From positions 1-12,531 of the forward strand of contig CAIVXW010000120.1 of NCBI GenBank assembly GCA_903910005.1: a DNA stretch of 12,531 nt, read 5' to 3'. This document shows positions 1-7,101 of this stretch, one piece after another. Numbering within the stretch: position 1 is the first letter of the stretch; every line of letters begins with the position of its first letter. The notes beneath the pieces are model-generated. The model was given only the letters and a program-made list of their open reading frames with translations, was not told the origin of the DNA and did no database searches. Source of the DNA: an uncultured Methylococcaceae bacterium (GTDB lineage Bacteria; Pseudomonadota; Gammaproteobacteria; Methylococcales; Methylococcaceae). Position numbers and translations under genes: made by a program.

Positions 1-92
1 ATTCTGACTGGACTTCGGAAGTTGTGTGCAATGGTATGCAGTTATCCGGTCAGGTAAGATGCGGATTCGAGACGAATTGCGTGTGTTCAATT

Positions 93-121
93 TTGGAAGC
101 GGATGGGAGTAATGCTATACT
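93..121 (+). promoter_or_regulatory. Sigma70-type promoter of the sulfotransferase gene
   Basis: A TTGGAA box (93-98) and a TATACT box (116-121) are separated by exactly 17 nt. A TG dinucleotide one base upstream of the second box gives an extended -10 element. Transcription would begin near 128, about 40 nt before the ATG at 168. It also argues against the longer reading frame that opens at 24, which would have to start upstream of this promoter. The match is by eye and no transcription data are available. Confidence 0.6.
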
Positions 122-167
122 CTGCGGTAAAAGTCACTTCCTATTTCAGGGTACAGGATTCATTCAC

Positions 168-824
168 ATGCTTATATCGAACAGCCATCAATTCATATTT
201 TTTCACATTGGCAAAACTGCGGGCATGAGTATGCGTGGCGTACTGCAAAAGTACGAGCAGGAACCGGAAAGGTTCAAGATACCACGCCCGCAGCCATTGA
301 CGGCCACAGGGGAACCCAACCGGTTTTACGACGTCTGGCGCACCCTGCTGCTGCACGCCAGGGCCCGTGAGGCCCAACAGGAATTACCGGACGAGGTATT
401 CAATGGCTATTTCAAGTTTGCCTTTGTCCGCAATCCCTGGGACTGGCAGGTATCGGTGTATCATTTCATCCTGCGCGAACCCACCTCCTCAACCCATGAG
501 GCCGTCAAGGCCTGCGGGTCGTTCTCAAACTATCTTGAGTGGGTAGTCAAAACCGATGCTCCCTACCCAAAAGGTATTACCAAACTGCAAAGCGAGATGA
601 TTACCGATGCAAATGGCAAACTGCTGGTGGATTTTCTGGGCCGGTATGAATCACTGGCCGCCGATTTTGACCTGATCCGCGACAAGCTGGGCATTGCGGA
701 GCGGTTGCCGCATGTCAACAAAAGCCAGCACGAGGATTACAGGAACTACTACAACGACCATACCCGTGATCTGGTAGCAAAGCATTTCCAGACCGATATA
801 GCCTTGTTTGGCTATGAATTCTGA
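168..824 (+). CDS. Sulfotransferase family 2 domain protein
   Basis: This 218-residue protein is a likely cytoplasmic PAPS-dependent sulfotransferase. The N-terminal HIGKTAG loop (residues 13-19) matches the 5'-phosphosulfate-binding loop of the Sulfotransfer_2 family, usually written HIPKTAG. VRNPWDW (87-93), with Ser96 just after, matches the 3'-phosphate-binding segment. The ending, with a YYNDHTRDLV stretch followed by an LFGYEF terminus, is also typical of the family. The frame is open back to 24, but ATG 168 is preferred. It follows the promoter at 93-121, has an AGGA 9 nt upstream, and places the PAPS loop at the usual distance from the N-terminus. The acceptor is unknown; relatives often modify surface glycans. 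No glycan or sulfate-activation genes are nearby. The first part of the gene and its leader are more AT-rich than the rest of the window, which could reflect transfer. Confidence 0.85.
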   Translation: MLISNSHQFIFFHIGKTAGMSMRGVLQKYEQEPERFKIPRPQPLTATGEPNRFYDVWRTLLLHARAREAQQELPDEVFNGYFKFAFVRNPWDWQVSVYHFILREPTSSTHEAVKACGSFSNYLEWVVKTDAPYPKGITKLQSEMITDANGKLLVDFLGRYESLAADFDLIRDKLGIAERLPHVNKSQHEDYRNYYNDHTRDLVAKHFQTDIALFGYEF

Positions 825-839
825 GGTGGCAGGCGTCAC

Positions 840-866
840 GCGGGCAGGCACCGGCAAACCGCCCGC
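840..866. other. Hairpin between convergent genes, possible weak bidirectional terminator
   Basis: GCGGGC (840-845) and GCCCGC (861-866) form a perfect 6-bp stem around a 15-nt loop. They lie in the 48-nt gap between the convergent sulfotransferase and batD genes. No T-tract follows on either strand, so intrinsic termination would be inefficient. Confidence 0.25.
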
Positions 867-872
867 TCGCGA

Positions 873-2600
873 CTACGTAACCGGATAAAGGGGTTCGAGT
901 TGCCGGGCCGGTCGGGTTTGTTTTACCCGGCGTGACTGTCTTTCATGGCGGTCGACCTGTTCCCATAAACCGGCTCCCTGCCAGTGGGTCGACGTTGCTT
1001 CTGCGTACAGCACGCGGTTGAGGGATTCCACCGCCTGTCGGAAGGGTTGATCTGCCCGGGCGGTCAGGGCTTCCAGTCCGGTTGGAGCATCCTCGGGCCA
1101 GCGGGCTTCAACCCAGGCCAGCAGGGCGGTGCGGGCGGCTCTGGCATCATTGTCCATACAGGCCTTGTGCAGTGACGCCAGAGCCTGCCGCGTATCGGGC
1201 GGTGTTGGCTCCGTTGCCGACTGTGCCGGGCCGTTCACCCGGATACGGCCAGTCAGCCACCAAACCAGTAACGTCACCAGCCAGGCCACCGCAAAAAAAA
1301 CCGCCAACCCCTTCCAGGGATAGGTAGCTGCAGCCGGTGGCGGTGGAGCGGATTGCCCGGGGGTGATCGGAGCCTGGGTGCTGGCCGGAACGGTTACCAC
1401 CGGGGCAGGCTGGGCACTGGCCGGAGACGGCGCAGTTGCAGTCGCTGCCTGAACGGTCAGGATATGGGCTGGCAAGCGGGCTTCCTCCGGCTGTCCGGTT
1501 CGGGTATTCCACCAATGCACCGTCAGGGGTGGCACGGTCACGGAACCGGGACGGGAGGGTACGTAGGCAATTTTTTCGTGGCGGACACTGACCACGCCGG
1601 ATGCCAGCTTTTCCTCGTTCAATGTTGGCTGATCGGCATAGCGGCGAATGTCGCCGCCCGGGTCGGACGGTGATGCGGACGGTATCAGTTCCGGCAACAG
1701 CCCCACCGTCGCTCCCCGTGCCGTCAGGGTCAGGGTGCGGGTGAGCGGTTCGCCTACCGTCAGCGCGTCCAGTTGACCGGACCAACTCTCCTGAAGTACC
1801 ACCTGCGTGGCAGGCAGCCAGTGATGGCCCGTCCCGTTCTGCGGTATCGGCCTGACCGCGAGGGTCACCGGGTCTGATTGCAGGCGTTTGGGGGTCAGCC
1901 GGGTACCGAAAAACGGATTGATGGCAGCTCCACCGCCCCTGACCGGAACCCGCGTGGTCAGTGTCAGCCCGCCGATGCTCAGGTTACCGCTTTTCTGCGG
2001 GAACAGGGCGTACTGACGTTCAATGACATCATAACGGTTGGCCTGTCGCTGGGCGGTATAGCGATGATCGTCCCCCAAACGCTGAATCAGCATGTCTTCC
2101 GCCACGGGTTCACTCAGTTCGCCGCCGTTGAATCCGGTTTTGCTGAAAATGCGGACGGTGTAAAGGGACTGGGCCTGAACGTAGGGATCCGGCGGGTCTG
2201 CCGTCACTTCAATGAAGACATCCCGCTCGTCCGCTTGCGGGTTCGTCGGAATTCCCTCCACCCTAACGGTGAGCGAATCCGAATGATCCGCCCCGAAGGC
2301 AACCTTCGGGACAGTCAGCAACCCCGGTTTTTTGGGGATCAGGCTGATAACCCACTCCCGGCTTTCCCGGTACTGTCCGTCGACAAAGGCAACCTGGCGG
2401 TTTTCTGACTGGCTCAACAGGTCAAAATCCTGTTCCAGCACGCTGAAGTCCGGCTCTGCATCCGGTGTTTCACTGGCGGAGTAGGTCAGGGTGAAGGCTT
2501 CATCCTGCGGCACCGGATTCCGGTCGCTGCTGACATGAATCTCCACCGCCAGCACCGATCCGGACAGCTGCAGAAGCATCAGGGCGACCGGGTGAAACAC
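873..2600 (-). CDS. batD: BatD-family aerotolerance protein
   Basis: This is a predicted periplasmic, membrane-anchored BatD protein of 575 residues, a typical family length. A short signal peptide (about 1-18, ending SVLA) precedes a long beta-rich region beginning VEIHVSSDRNPV, the usual BatD opening. A Pro/Ala-rich linker (about 385-426), one transmembrane helix (about 432-451) and a helical cytoplasmic C-terminal domain follow. BatD proteins are usually encoded with MoxR and von Willebrand BatA/BatB partners and are linked to oxygen tolerance and envelope stress; the exact role is unsettled. None of those partners is in this window, so the gene is an orphan here. The frame is open to 2777, but that would overlap the upstream gene. 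The GTG at 2600 lies 19 nt after that gene's stop and gives a clean signal peptide. An ATG at 2579 is an alternative. Neither has a clear ribosome-binding site, and coupling to the upstream gene is likely. Confidence 0.82.
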   Translation of the reverse strand: MFHPVALMLLQLSGSVLAVEIHVSSDRNPVPQDEAFTLTYSASETPDAEPDFSVLEQDFDLLSQSENRQVAFVDGQYRESREWVISLIPKKPGLLTVPKVAFGADHSDSLTVRVEGIPTNPQADERDVFIEVTADPPDPYVQAQSLYTVRIFSKTGFNGGELSEPVAEDMLIQRLGDDHRYTAQRQANRYDVIERQYALFPQKSGNLSIGGLTLTTRVPVRGGGAAINPFFGTRLTPKRLQSDPVTLAVRPIPQNGTGHHWLPATQVVLQESWSGQLDALTVGEPLTRTLTLTARGATVGLLPELIPSASPSDPGGDIRRYADQPTLNEEKLASGVVSVRHEKIAYVPSRPGSVTVPPLTVHWWNTRTGQPEEARLPAHILTVQAATATAPSPASAQPAPVVTVPASTQAPITPGQSAPPPPAAATYPWKGLAVFFAVAWLVTLLVWWLTGRIRVNGPAQSATEPTPPDTRQALASLHKACMDNDARAARTALLAWVEARWPEDAPTGLEALTARADQPFRQAVESLNRVLYAEATSTHWQGAGLWEQVDRHERQSRRVKQTRPARQLEPLYPVT

Positions 2601-2619
2601 CCGCCGGTGCGGAAGCGGG

Positions 2620-3048
2620 TTAAAGTTCGGCACTGGCCAGCCAGAGATCATGCAGATTGCACAGACTGAGTACATGAACCCGCTCACCGGGCGAAGCCTT
2701 GAGGGTAAATTCCGACACCGGTACGCTGTCCCTGGCCGGATCGAAGCGTTTTTCGTCGATAAATTCGTAGCGGGCATTCAACAGGACGTGTTTGACGATG
2801 TAGTGTTCATAGCCCCGCATTTCATGCGGAGTACTCACCTTGACCTTGATCTCATCACCGCTTTTGTCGATTTCGATGCGGGGCAGATGGCCCGCCGCCT
2901 TTGCTGCCCAGCGGCCTGGTTTGGCCTGGGTGTAGTACACGCTGCCTTCCGCCGTGAGTTCGGCGGTATCGGCTTTGGCCAGGGTGGGCGTCAGGGCACT
3001 GAAGGCGGCTCCGGCCAGACTGGTTTGTATGAAATGACGACGATTCAT
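2620..3048 (-). CDS. Tat-exported superoxide reductase-like protein (desulfoferrodoxin iron-site domain)
   Basis: This 142-residue protein opens with a twin-arginine signal (NRRHFIQ, cleavage probably after AKA at residue 26), so it should fold in the cytoplasm and be exported. The mature part is a single desulfoferrodoxin/neelaredoxin domain. His54, His75, His82, Cys130 and His133 (CNLH) are positioned to bind the square-pyramidal iron that reduces superoxide to peroxide. There is no N-terminal desulforedoxin rubredoxin-like domain. Two departures are visible. The Glu-Lys that normally precedes the first His is Ala-Gly (residues 52-53). The gap between the second and third His is one residue longer than usual. 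Activity may therefore differ from classical superoxide reductase. GAGGG lies 8 nt upstream of the ATG. The gene is followed closely by batD (19 nt), suggesting cotranscription. Confidence 0.8.
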   Translation of the reverse strand: MNRRHFIQTSLAGAAFSALTPTLAKADTAELTAEGSVYYTQAKPGRWAAKAAGHLPRIEIDKSGDEIKVKVSTPHEMRGYEHYIVKHVLLNARYEFIDEKRFDPARDSVPVSEFTLKASPGERVHVLSLCNLHDLWLASAEL

Positions 3049-3075
3049 GAATGAAACCCTCGGATGGTTGGTAGT

Positions 3076-3097
3076 AAAAATGCCTGCGGGATGCAGG
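3076..3097 (-). terminator. Probable weak intrinsic terminator after pta
   Basis: Read on the minus strand, CCTGC and GCAGG form a 5-bp stem around a 5-nt loop, followed after two bases by five T residues. It lies in the 67-nt gap between pta and the superoxide reductase-like gene. The stem is short, so read-through into the next two genes is plausible. Confidence 0.4.
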
Positions 3098-3115
3098 TAG
3101 CGGATGGTAGCAGAA

Positions 3116-5212
3116 TCAGCAGCGACCTGCCTGGATGGCAGTGATGACCACCGTGTTGACGATGTCCTCCACCGAACACCCCCGGCTCAGATCATTGACC
3201 GGTTTACGTAAACCCTGCAGGATCGGCCCCATGGCAATGGCCCCGGTTTCACGCTGCACCGCCTTGTAGGTATTGTTGCCGGTGTTGAGGTCGGGAAAAA
3301 TGAATACGGTCGCCCGCCCGGCCACCGGCGAGTCCGGCATTTTCTGGGCAGCGACCTCAGGATCGACCGCAGCATCGTACTGGATGGGCCCTTCCAGCAG
3401 CAGATCAGGACGCAACGACCGGGCAATGCGGGTCGCTTTTCTCACCTTTTCCACCTCCTCGCCCTGACCGGATTCGCCCGATGAATAGGACAGCAGGGCC
3501 ACCCGGGGCTCCAGTCCGAACAGCCGGGCCGTGTCCGCCGAGGCAATGGCGATCTCGGCCAGTTGGGCTGCATCCGGACTGGGATTGACCGCACAATCGC
3601 CATAGACCACCACGCCATTGTCAAGGCACATGAAAAATACCGAGGACACAATGGAAAAACCGGGCCGGGTACGAATGATCTGCAGGGCCGGACGCACGGT
3701 ATGCTGGGTGGTATGAATGGCACCGGATACCATGCCATCGGCGTCGCCCCGGTAGACCATCATGGTGCCGTAGTGGGAGACGTCCTCCATGAGTTCGCGT
3801 GCCTGTTCCCGATTGATGCCCTTGTGCCGCCGCAACTCATAATACGTATCGGCATAGTCGTCCAGCCGGTCACTGGTTGCCGGATCAATCAGGGTAACCT
3901 GCTCCAGATCCAGTGGAATGTCATGTTTTCTGACAAGGGCTGCTACGGTCTCCGGCTGGCCCAGCAGGGTGAGCGTAACGATGCGACGGCCAACAAGTTC
4001 CGCTGCCGCCTTGAGGATGCGCGGCTCCGTCCCTTCGGGCAGAACGATGTGCCGGGGTTCAGCCTGGGCCTGTTGTACCAGGTTGTGGGTAAACATGCGG
4101 GGCGTCATGCCCCGAACCCTGATCGAACCCAGCGAGGCATCCAGTGCATCCGGATCAACCGCCGCCTCGAACAGGCGGATGCCCCGGCTGATCTTGCCGC
4201 TATCACTGGCCCTCAGGGCCACGTGTACCTCACCCAGGGCTGAGGCCGTGCTGAAGGTATCGCGCTTGACGGCCAGGATGGGCAGGGGCGTCGGCAACCC
4301 TTCAATCAGTTTCATGATGGAGGCATCAGGTTTGAGTCCGGTCGACAGCAGCAGGCCGGAAAGACGGGGAAAATTACTGGATTGATCGGCCTGGATGATG
4401 CCCAGTATCACATCGCCCCGATCACCCGGGGTAATCACCAGTTGATCGTCACTGAGCCAGGTAATGGCATGCTGCATCTGCATGGCCGCAACCAGGAAGC
4501 CTGACACCAGACCATCAAGCCGGTCATGGCCAAACAGCACCTCCGCCCCCAGTTGATCGACCACCTCATGCACCCGGGGGCTGGCCAGTTTTTTATCGTA
4601 AGGGATTACGGCCAGGCGTTTTTGCTCGCGGTCAAAAGTTTCAGCCAGCGCCTGTTCGAGTGTCGCCAGATGATGCGGATCTGCCCGGTTGATGAATACC
4701 CCGATCACCGCACAGCCACGGGCCTCGTAGGTTTCCACGGCACTCTTGAGGGGGGGCAATACATCCTGGGGCTGGCGCAGATGGGCATTGCCCACCATCA
4801 GCACCGGGCAACCCAGGTTGCGGGCAATCTCGCAGTTAAAATCAAATTCCTGGGCTGACAGTTCGCCCACAAAATCAGTCCCCTCGCACAAAATAAAATC
4901 AGAGTCCTTTTCCAGTTGTTTATAGGCGGCAATGATTCGATCCATGATGATTCCGGTCTGATCCTGTTCAATCAATGCCTTGACTTCAGCCAGTGTCAGG
5001 GCATAGGAGGCCTGATAGGACTGGGGCAAGGCGAAATGCCCCAGCATCAGGTCAATGTCCTCATCCCGCTGCCCCGGTTGCAGGGCCGGTATGACCGGAC
5101 GAAAAAAACTGACGCGGGTGGTTTTTCTCAAAACCGCCTCGAGAATACCCAAAGCTGCCAGGGACTTACCGCCACCGGCTTCAATCGTACTGAGATAGAG
5201 CGAACGAGTCAT
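3116..5212 (-). CDS. pta: Phosphate acetyltransferase, long form
   Basis: This cytoplasmic enzyme interconverts acetyl-CoA plus phosphate and acetyl phosphate plus CoA. The 698 residues and domain order match the long Pta of enteric bacteria. An N-terminal P-loop-type domain has a GGGKS segment at 13-17. A DRTGG regulatory domain covers about 210-325. The C-terminal PTA_PTB catalytic domain starts near 370, includes VLPEGTEPRI and FPDLNTGNN, and ends with the family signature GPILQGLRKPVNDLSRG. ATG 5212 is chosen because it gives MTRSLYL, aligning with the start of E. coli Pta. An in-frame TTG at 5221 would add three residues. No good ribosome-binding site precedes either. No acetate kinase gene is visible, so the usual ackA-pta pairing is absent here. 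Acetyl phosphate could come from a phosphoketolase or a distant ackA. Confidence 0.95.
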   Translation of the reverse strand: MTRSLYLSTIEAGGGKSLAALGILEAVLRKTTRVSFFRPVIPALQPGQRDEDIDLMLGHFALPQSYQASYALTLAEVKALIEQDQTGIIMDRIIAAYKQLEKDSDFILCEGTDFVGELSAQEFDFNCEIARNLGCPVLMVGNAHLRQPQDVLPPLKSAVETYEARGCAVIGVFINRADPHHLATLEQALAETFDREQKRLAVIPYDKKLASPRVHEVVDQLGAEVLFGHDRLDGLVSGFLVAAMQMQHAITWLSDDQLVITPGDRGDVILGIIQADQSSNFPRLSGLLLSTGLKPDASIMKLIEGLPTPLPILAVKRDTFSTASALGEVHVALRASDSGKISRGIRLFEAAVDPDALDASLGSIRVRGMTPRMFTHNLVQQAQAEPRHIVLPEGTEPRILKAAAELVGRRIVTLTLLGQPETVAALVRKHDIPLDLEQVTLIDPATSDRLDDYADTYYELRRHKGINREQARELMEDVSHYGTMMVYRGDADGMVSGAIHTTQHTVRPALQIIRTRPGFSIVSSVFFMCLDNGVVVYGDCAVNPSPDAAQLAEIAIASADTARLFGLEPRVALLSYSSGESGQGEEVEKVRKATRIARSLRPDLLLEGPIQYDAAVDPEVAAQKMPDSPVAGRATVFIFPDLNTGNNTYKAVQRETGAIAMGPILQGLRKPVNDLSRGCSVEDIVNTVVITAIQAGRC

Positions 5213-5340
5213 GATGTGCAACCATTCAGGTAGTCAAGGGAGGAAAAATCGGTAATTTTTCGCAGAATTTTTAACGGATGCCGAATATACTATAACCATT
5301 CCGGATGAAGCAGGTATGGCGATTCCGGGGAGTCATCCCC

Positions 5341-5417
5341 TGATTCCCGTCTGACCTGAATCAAGCGGCGGATCGACCGGAATGCCGATGTCCGCGCCCG
5401 CAAGGGCGTGAATCCGG
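5341..5417. other. Inverted repeats in the pta/metalloprotease divergent intergenic region
   Basis: The 238-nt gap between the divergent genes holds several small structures. TGATTC (5341-5346) and GAATCA (5358-5363) form a 6-bp inverted repeat with an 11-nt spacer, resembling a possible operator. Further on, CGCCC-GCAA-GGGCG (5395-5408) is a hairpin with a GNRA-type tetraloop. It is enclosed by CCGGA (5377-5381) and TCCGG (5413-5417). The second element lies just upstream of the metalloprotease start and could be part of its leader RNA. No known riboswitch consensus was recognised. An AT-rich stretch at about 5250-5296 includes TATACT (5286-5291), but no convincing -35 box was found on either strand. 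Confidence 0.25.
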
Positions 5418-5450
5418 CTTCCCGAAAACCTGAACAGTGACAGGAAAATC

Positions 5451-7013
5451 ATGATCGCACTCAAGAGCATTTTACTGACCGGCTTCGGTCTTGCCCTGAC
5501 GGGGCCGATGTGTCTGGCAGCCCCCCCGGATGCCGGTGCCGTACACCCGCAACTGACTGCCGAAAAACTGGGTACCCTGCTCAGGGCGCGTCCCGATGCG
5601 GACACCCTGGAACGATGGCTCAGGGACTACAACTACCTGGCAGAATCCGACGGTCGCGGGCGATTCAGAAAAGTCATTGTTTCGGGTTCACGGGAAACCG
5701 GCCCGGCCAAACCGGCTCCTGCCAGTTCACACCCGACGCCTTCCCGTTCCACCGGTGCCATTGCCCTCCCCCGCCAGACCCTGCAAAAACAGGCCCGGGG
5801 CCGTTCCATCCGGCTGAACCTGCCCGATGGCCAGGAGATTCGGCTGGTTCGGGATCAACGGGTTCGAACCGACGACGGGGTTACCACCTGGACAGGCCAC
5901 CTGGCTGGTTCGCCACAGCACCGCAGCGTCTTCAGTTTTGACCGGCACGGGGTGGACGGACAGATCATCACACCGGGAGCGAGCTATCGGGTAGAAACCC
6001 GCAGCGGTACCACGCAACTGGTTGATCCGGTGGCGGCCGGACTGGAATCGCCTCCGCCGGATCCGGATGAAACGCACGAGGTCAGTCCCACCCCACCGAC
6101 TCCACCGACTCCACTGACTCCACCAACTCCACTGAGTCAACCGACAACTCTTGAGAACCCGGTTCCGCCTCCCCTGCGGGAAGCCGAACTGCAAGCCGAT
6201 GTAGTGCCCTACACCCCGCAGCCCCTTCCGGCGTCGCCGCTCAAACTGTCACGCAAACAAAAAAACCTGCCCGGTGCCCTGCTCAGCGAAACCGCCTACA
6301 CCCGACGAGCCACCCTGTCACCCGGCGGCCTGGTCGTCGTTGATATTCTGGTTGCCTACACCAAAAGCCTGAGCGAAATCAGCATTCAGCGCAAACTACG
6401 GTTTTTGATTGCCCTGGCCAATCAGGCCTTCCTGGACAGCCGGATTGATGTCAGCCTGCGACTGGCCGGTACCCGCAGGGTGGACTACCCGGATGATTCC
6501 GACAACAGTCGGGCACTGGAAGAACTCACCCGTAGCCAGGGGACGTTGCAGCCGCTCGAAGCACTCAGGCAGGCCAACGCAGCCGATGCAGTCATACTGC
6601 TGCGCAACTTCGTGGCAGAAACCCAGGGGGGCTGCGGCAGTGCCTGGGTTAATGGCGCAGATCAATCACCGATGACGCCGGAGCGGGCCTTCGCCGTGGT
6701 CAGTCTGGGAAGCGGCGACGGGCAATACTGCTCCAATTACGCCCTGGCCCATGAAATCGGCCATATCCTGGGAGGCACCCACGATGCCGAACATGCAGGC
6801 TCCGCCGGTCGCTTCCCTTATTCCTACGGCTATGGTGTGGACGGGCGGTTCGGCGACATCATGAGTTATTATTCGCCGGAAATCGGCCTGTTTTCCAACC
6901 CCGAACTGACCCTGTGCGATAACACTGCCTGTGGCATCGCCGATCAGGCTGATTTGAGCCGAACCTTCAACGCGACCGCCCGCATCGTATCGGGTTTTGC
7001 CGTAGCGAAATAA
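5451..7013 (+). CDS. Secreted metzincin-type zinc metalloprotease (reprolysin-like)
   Basis: This 520-residue preproprotein should be exported by Sec. A signal peptide covers about 1-24 (cleavage near CLA-A). A prodomain (about 25-205) contains a WTGHLAGSP segment like those in bacterial reprolysin-like and peptidyl-Asp metallopeptidase precursors. A Pro/Thr-rich linker with tandem repeats (213-230) follows, then a catalytic domain from about 290. HEIGHILGGTHD (434-445) is the extended metzincin zinc motif, with His434, His438 and His444 as ligands and Glu435 as the general base. Met471 in GDIMSYY is the Met-turn. Four cysteines in the catalytic domain could form two disulfides, consistent with export. 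AGGA lies a few bases upstream of the ATG. There is no C-terminal sorting domain, so free secretion or a periplasmic location is likely. Substrate is unknown. Assignment to a specific peptidase family is uncertain. Confidence 0.88.
   Translation: MIALKSILLTGFGLALTGPMCLAAPPDAGAVHPQLTAEKLGTLLRARPDADTLERWLRDYNYLAESDGRGRFRKVIVSGSRETGPAKPAPASSHPTPSRSTGAIALPRQTLQKQARGRSIRLNLPDGQEIRLVRDQRVRTDDGVTTWTGHLAGSPQHRSVFSFDRHGVDGQIITPGASYRVETRSGTTQLVDPVAAGLESPPPDPDETHEVSPTPPTPPTPLTPPTPLSQPTTLENPVPPPLREAELQADVVPYTPQPLPASPLKLSRKQKNLPGALLSETAYTRRATLSPGGLVVVDILVAYTKSLSEISIQRKLRFLIALANQAFLDSRIDVSLRLAGTRRVDYPDDSDNSRALEELTRSQGTLQPLEALRQANAADAVILLRNFVAETQGGCGSAWVNGADQSPMTPERAFAVVSLGSGDGQYCSNYALAHEIGHILGGTHDAEHAGSAGRFPYSYGYGVDGRFGDIMSYYSPEIGLFSNPELTLCDNTACGIADQADLSRTFNATARIVSGFAVAK
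6087..6140 (+). repeat. 9-bp tandem repeat encoding a Pro-Thr-Pro linker
   Basis: Six imperfect 9-bp units, with a core like CCG-ACT-CCA, run in frame and encode Pro/Leu-Thr-Pro triplets. The last unit is degenerate (Leu-Ser-Gln). They lie between the prodomain and catalytic domain of the metalloprotease. As the unit is a multiple of three, slippage would change linker length without breaking the frame. Confidence 0.7.
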
Positions 7014-7029
7014 CCCGCCCCCCGCTTCG

Positions 7030-7065
7030 CCCGGCCTTGTACTGGCCGGGTAATTGCTCTAATGT
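7030..7065 (+). promoter_or_regulatory. Candidate pfp promoter with -35 box in a hairpin loop
   Basis: TTGTAC (7037-7042) and TAATGT (7060-7065) are spaced by exactly 17 nt and lie 37 nt upstream of the pfp start. The -35 box is the loop of a perfect 7-bp hairpin, CCCGGCC (7030-7036) with GGCCGGG (7044-7050). As RNA the hairpin could also help end the metalloprotease transcript, although no T-tract follows. Confidence 0.45.
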
Positions 7066-7101
7066 AACGTCATTTCCATCACCCTAGCAGGAGGGAGAAA
7101 C

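Noticed and set aside
1147..2408. Long alternative frames overlapping batD (plus strand 1878-2408, minus strand 1147-1785)
   Set aside because: The batD frame has a signal peptide, membrane helix and family-like sequence across the region. The alternatives have no recognisable domains or suitable context.
3563..4243. A 226-codon plus-strand frame antisense to pta
   Set aside because: It overlaps the conserved Pta DRTGG and catalytic domains and its translation has no recognisable features.
5855..5870. GGTTCGAACC, similar to a tRNA T-arm
   Set aside because: It lies within the metalloprotease coding frame, and no anticodon or acceptor stems can be built around it. A similar GGTTCGAG near 892 lies within the batD 3' end and was rejected for the same reason.
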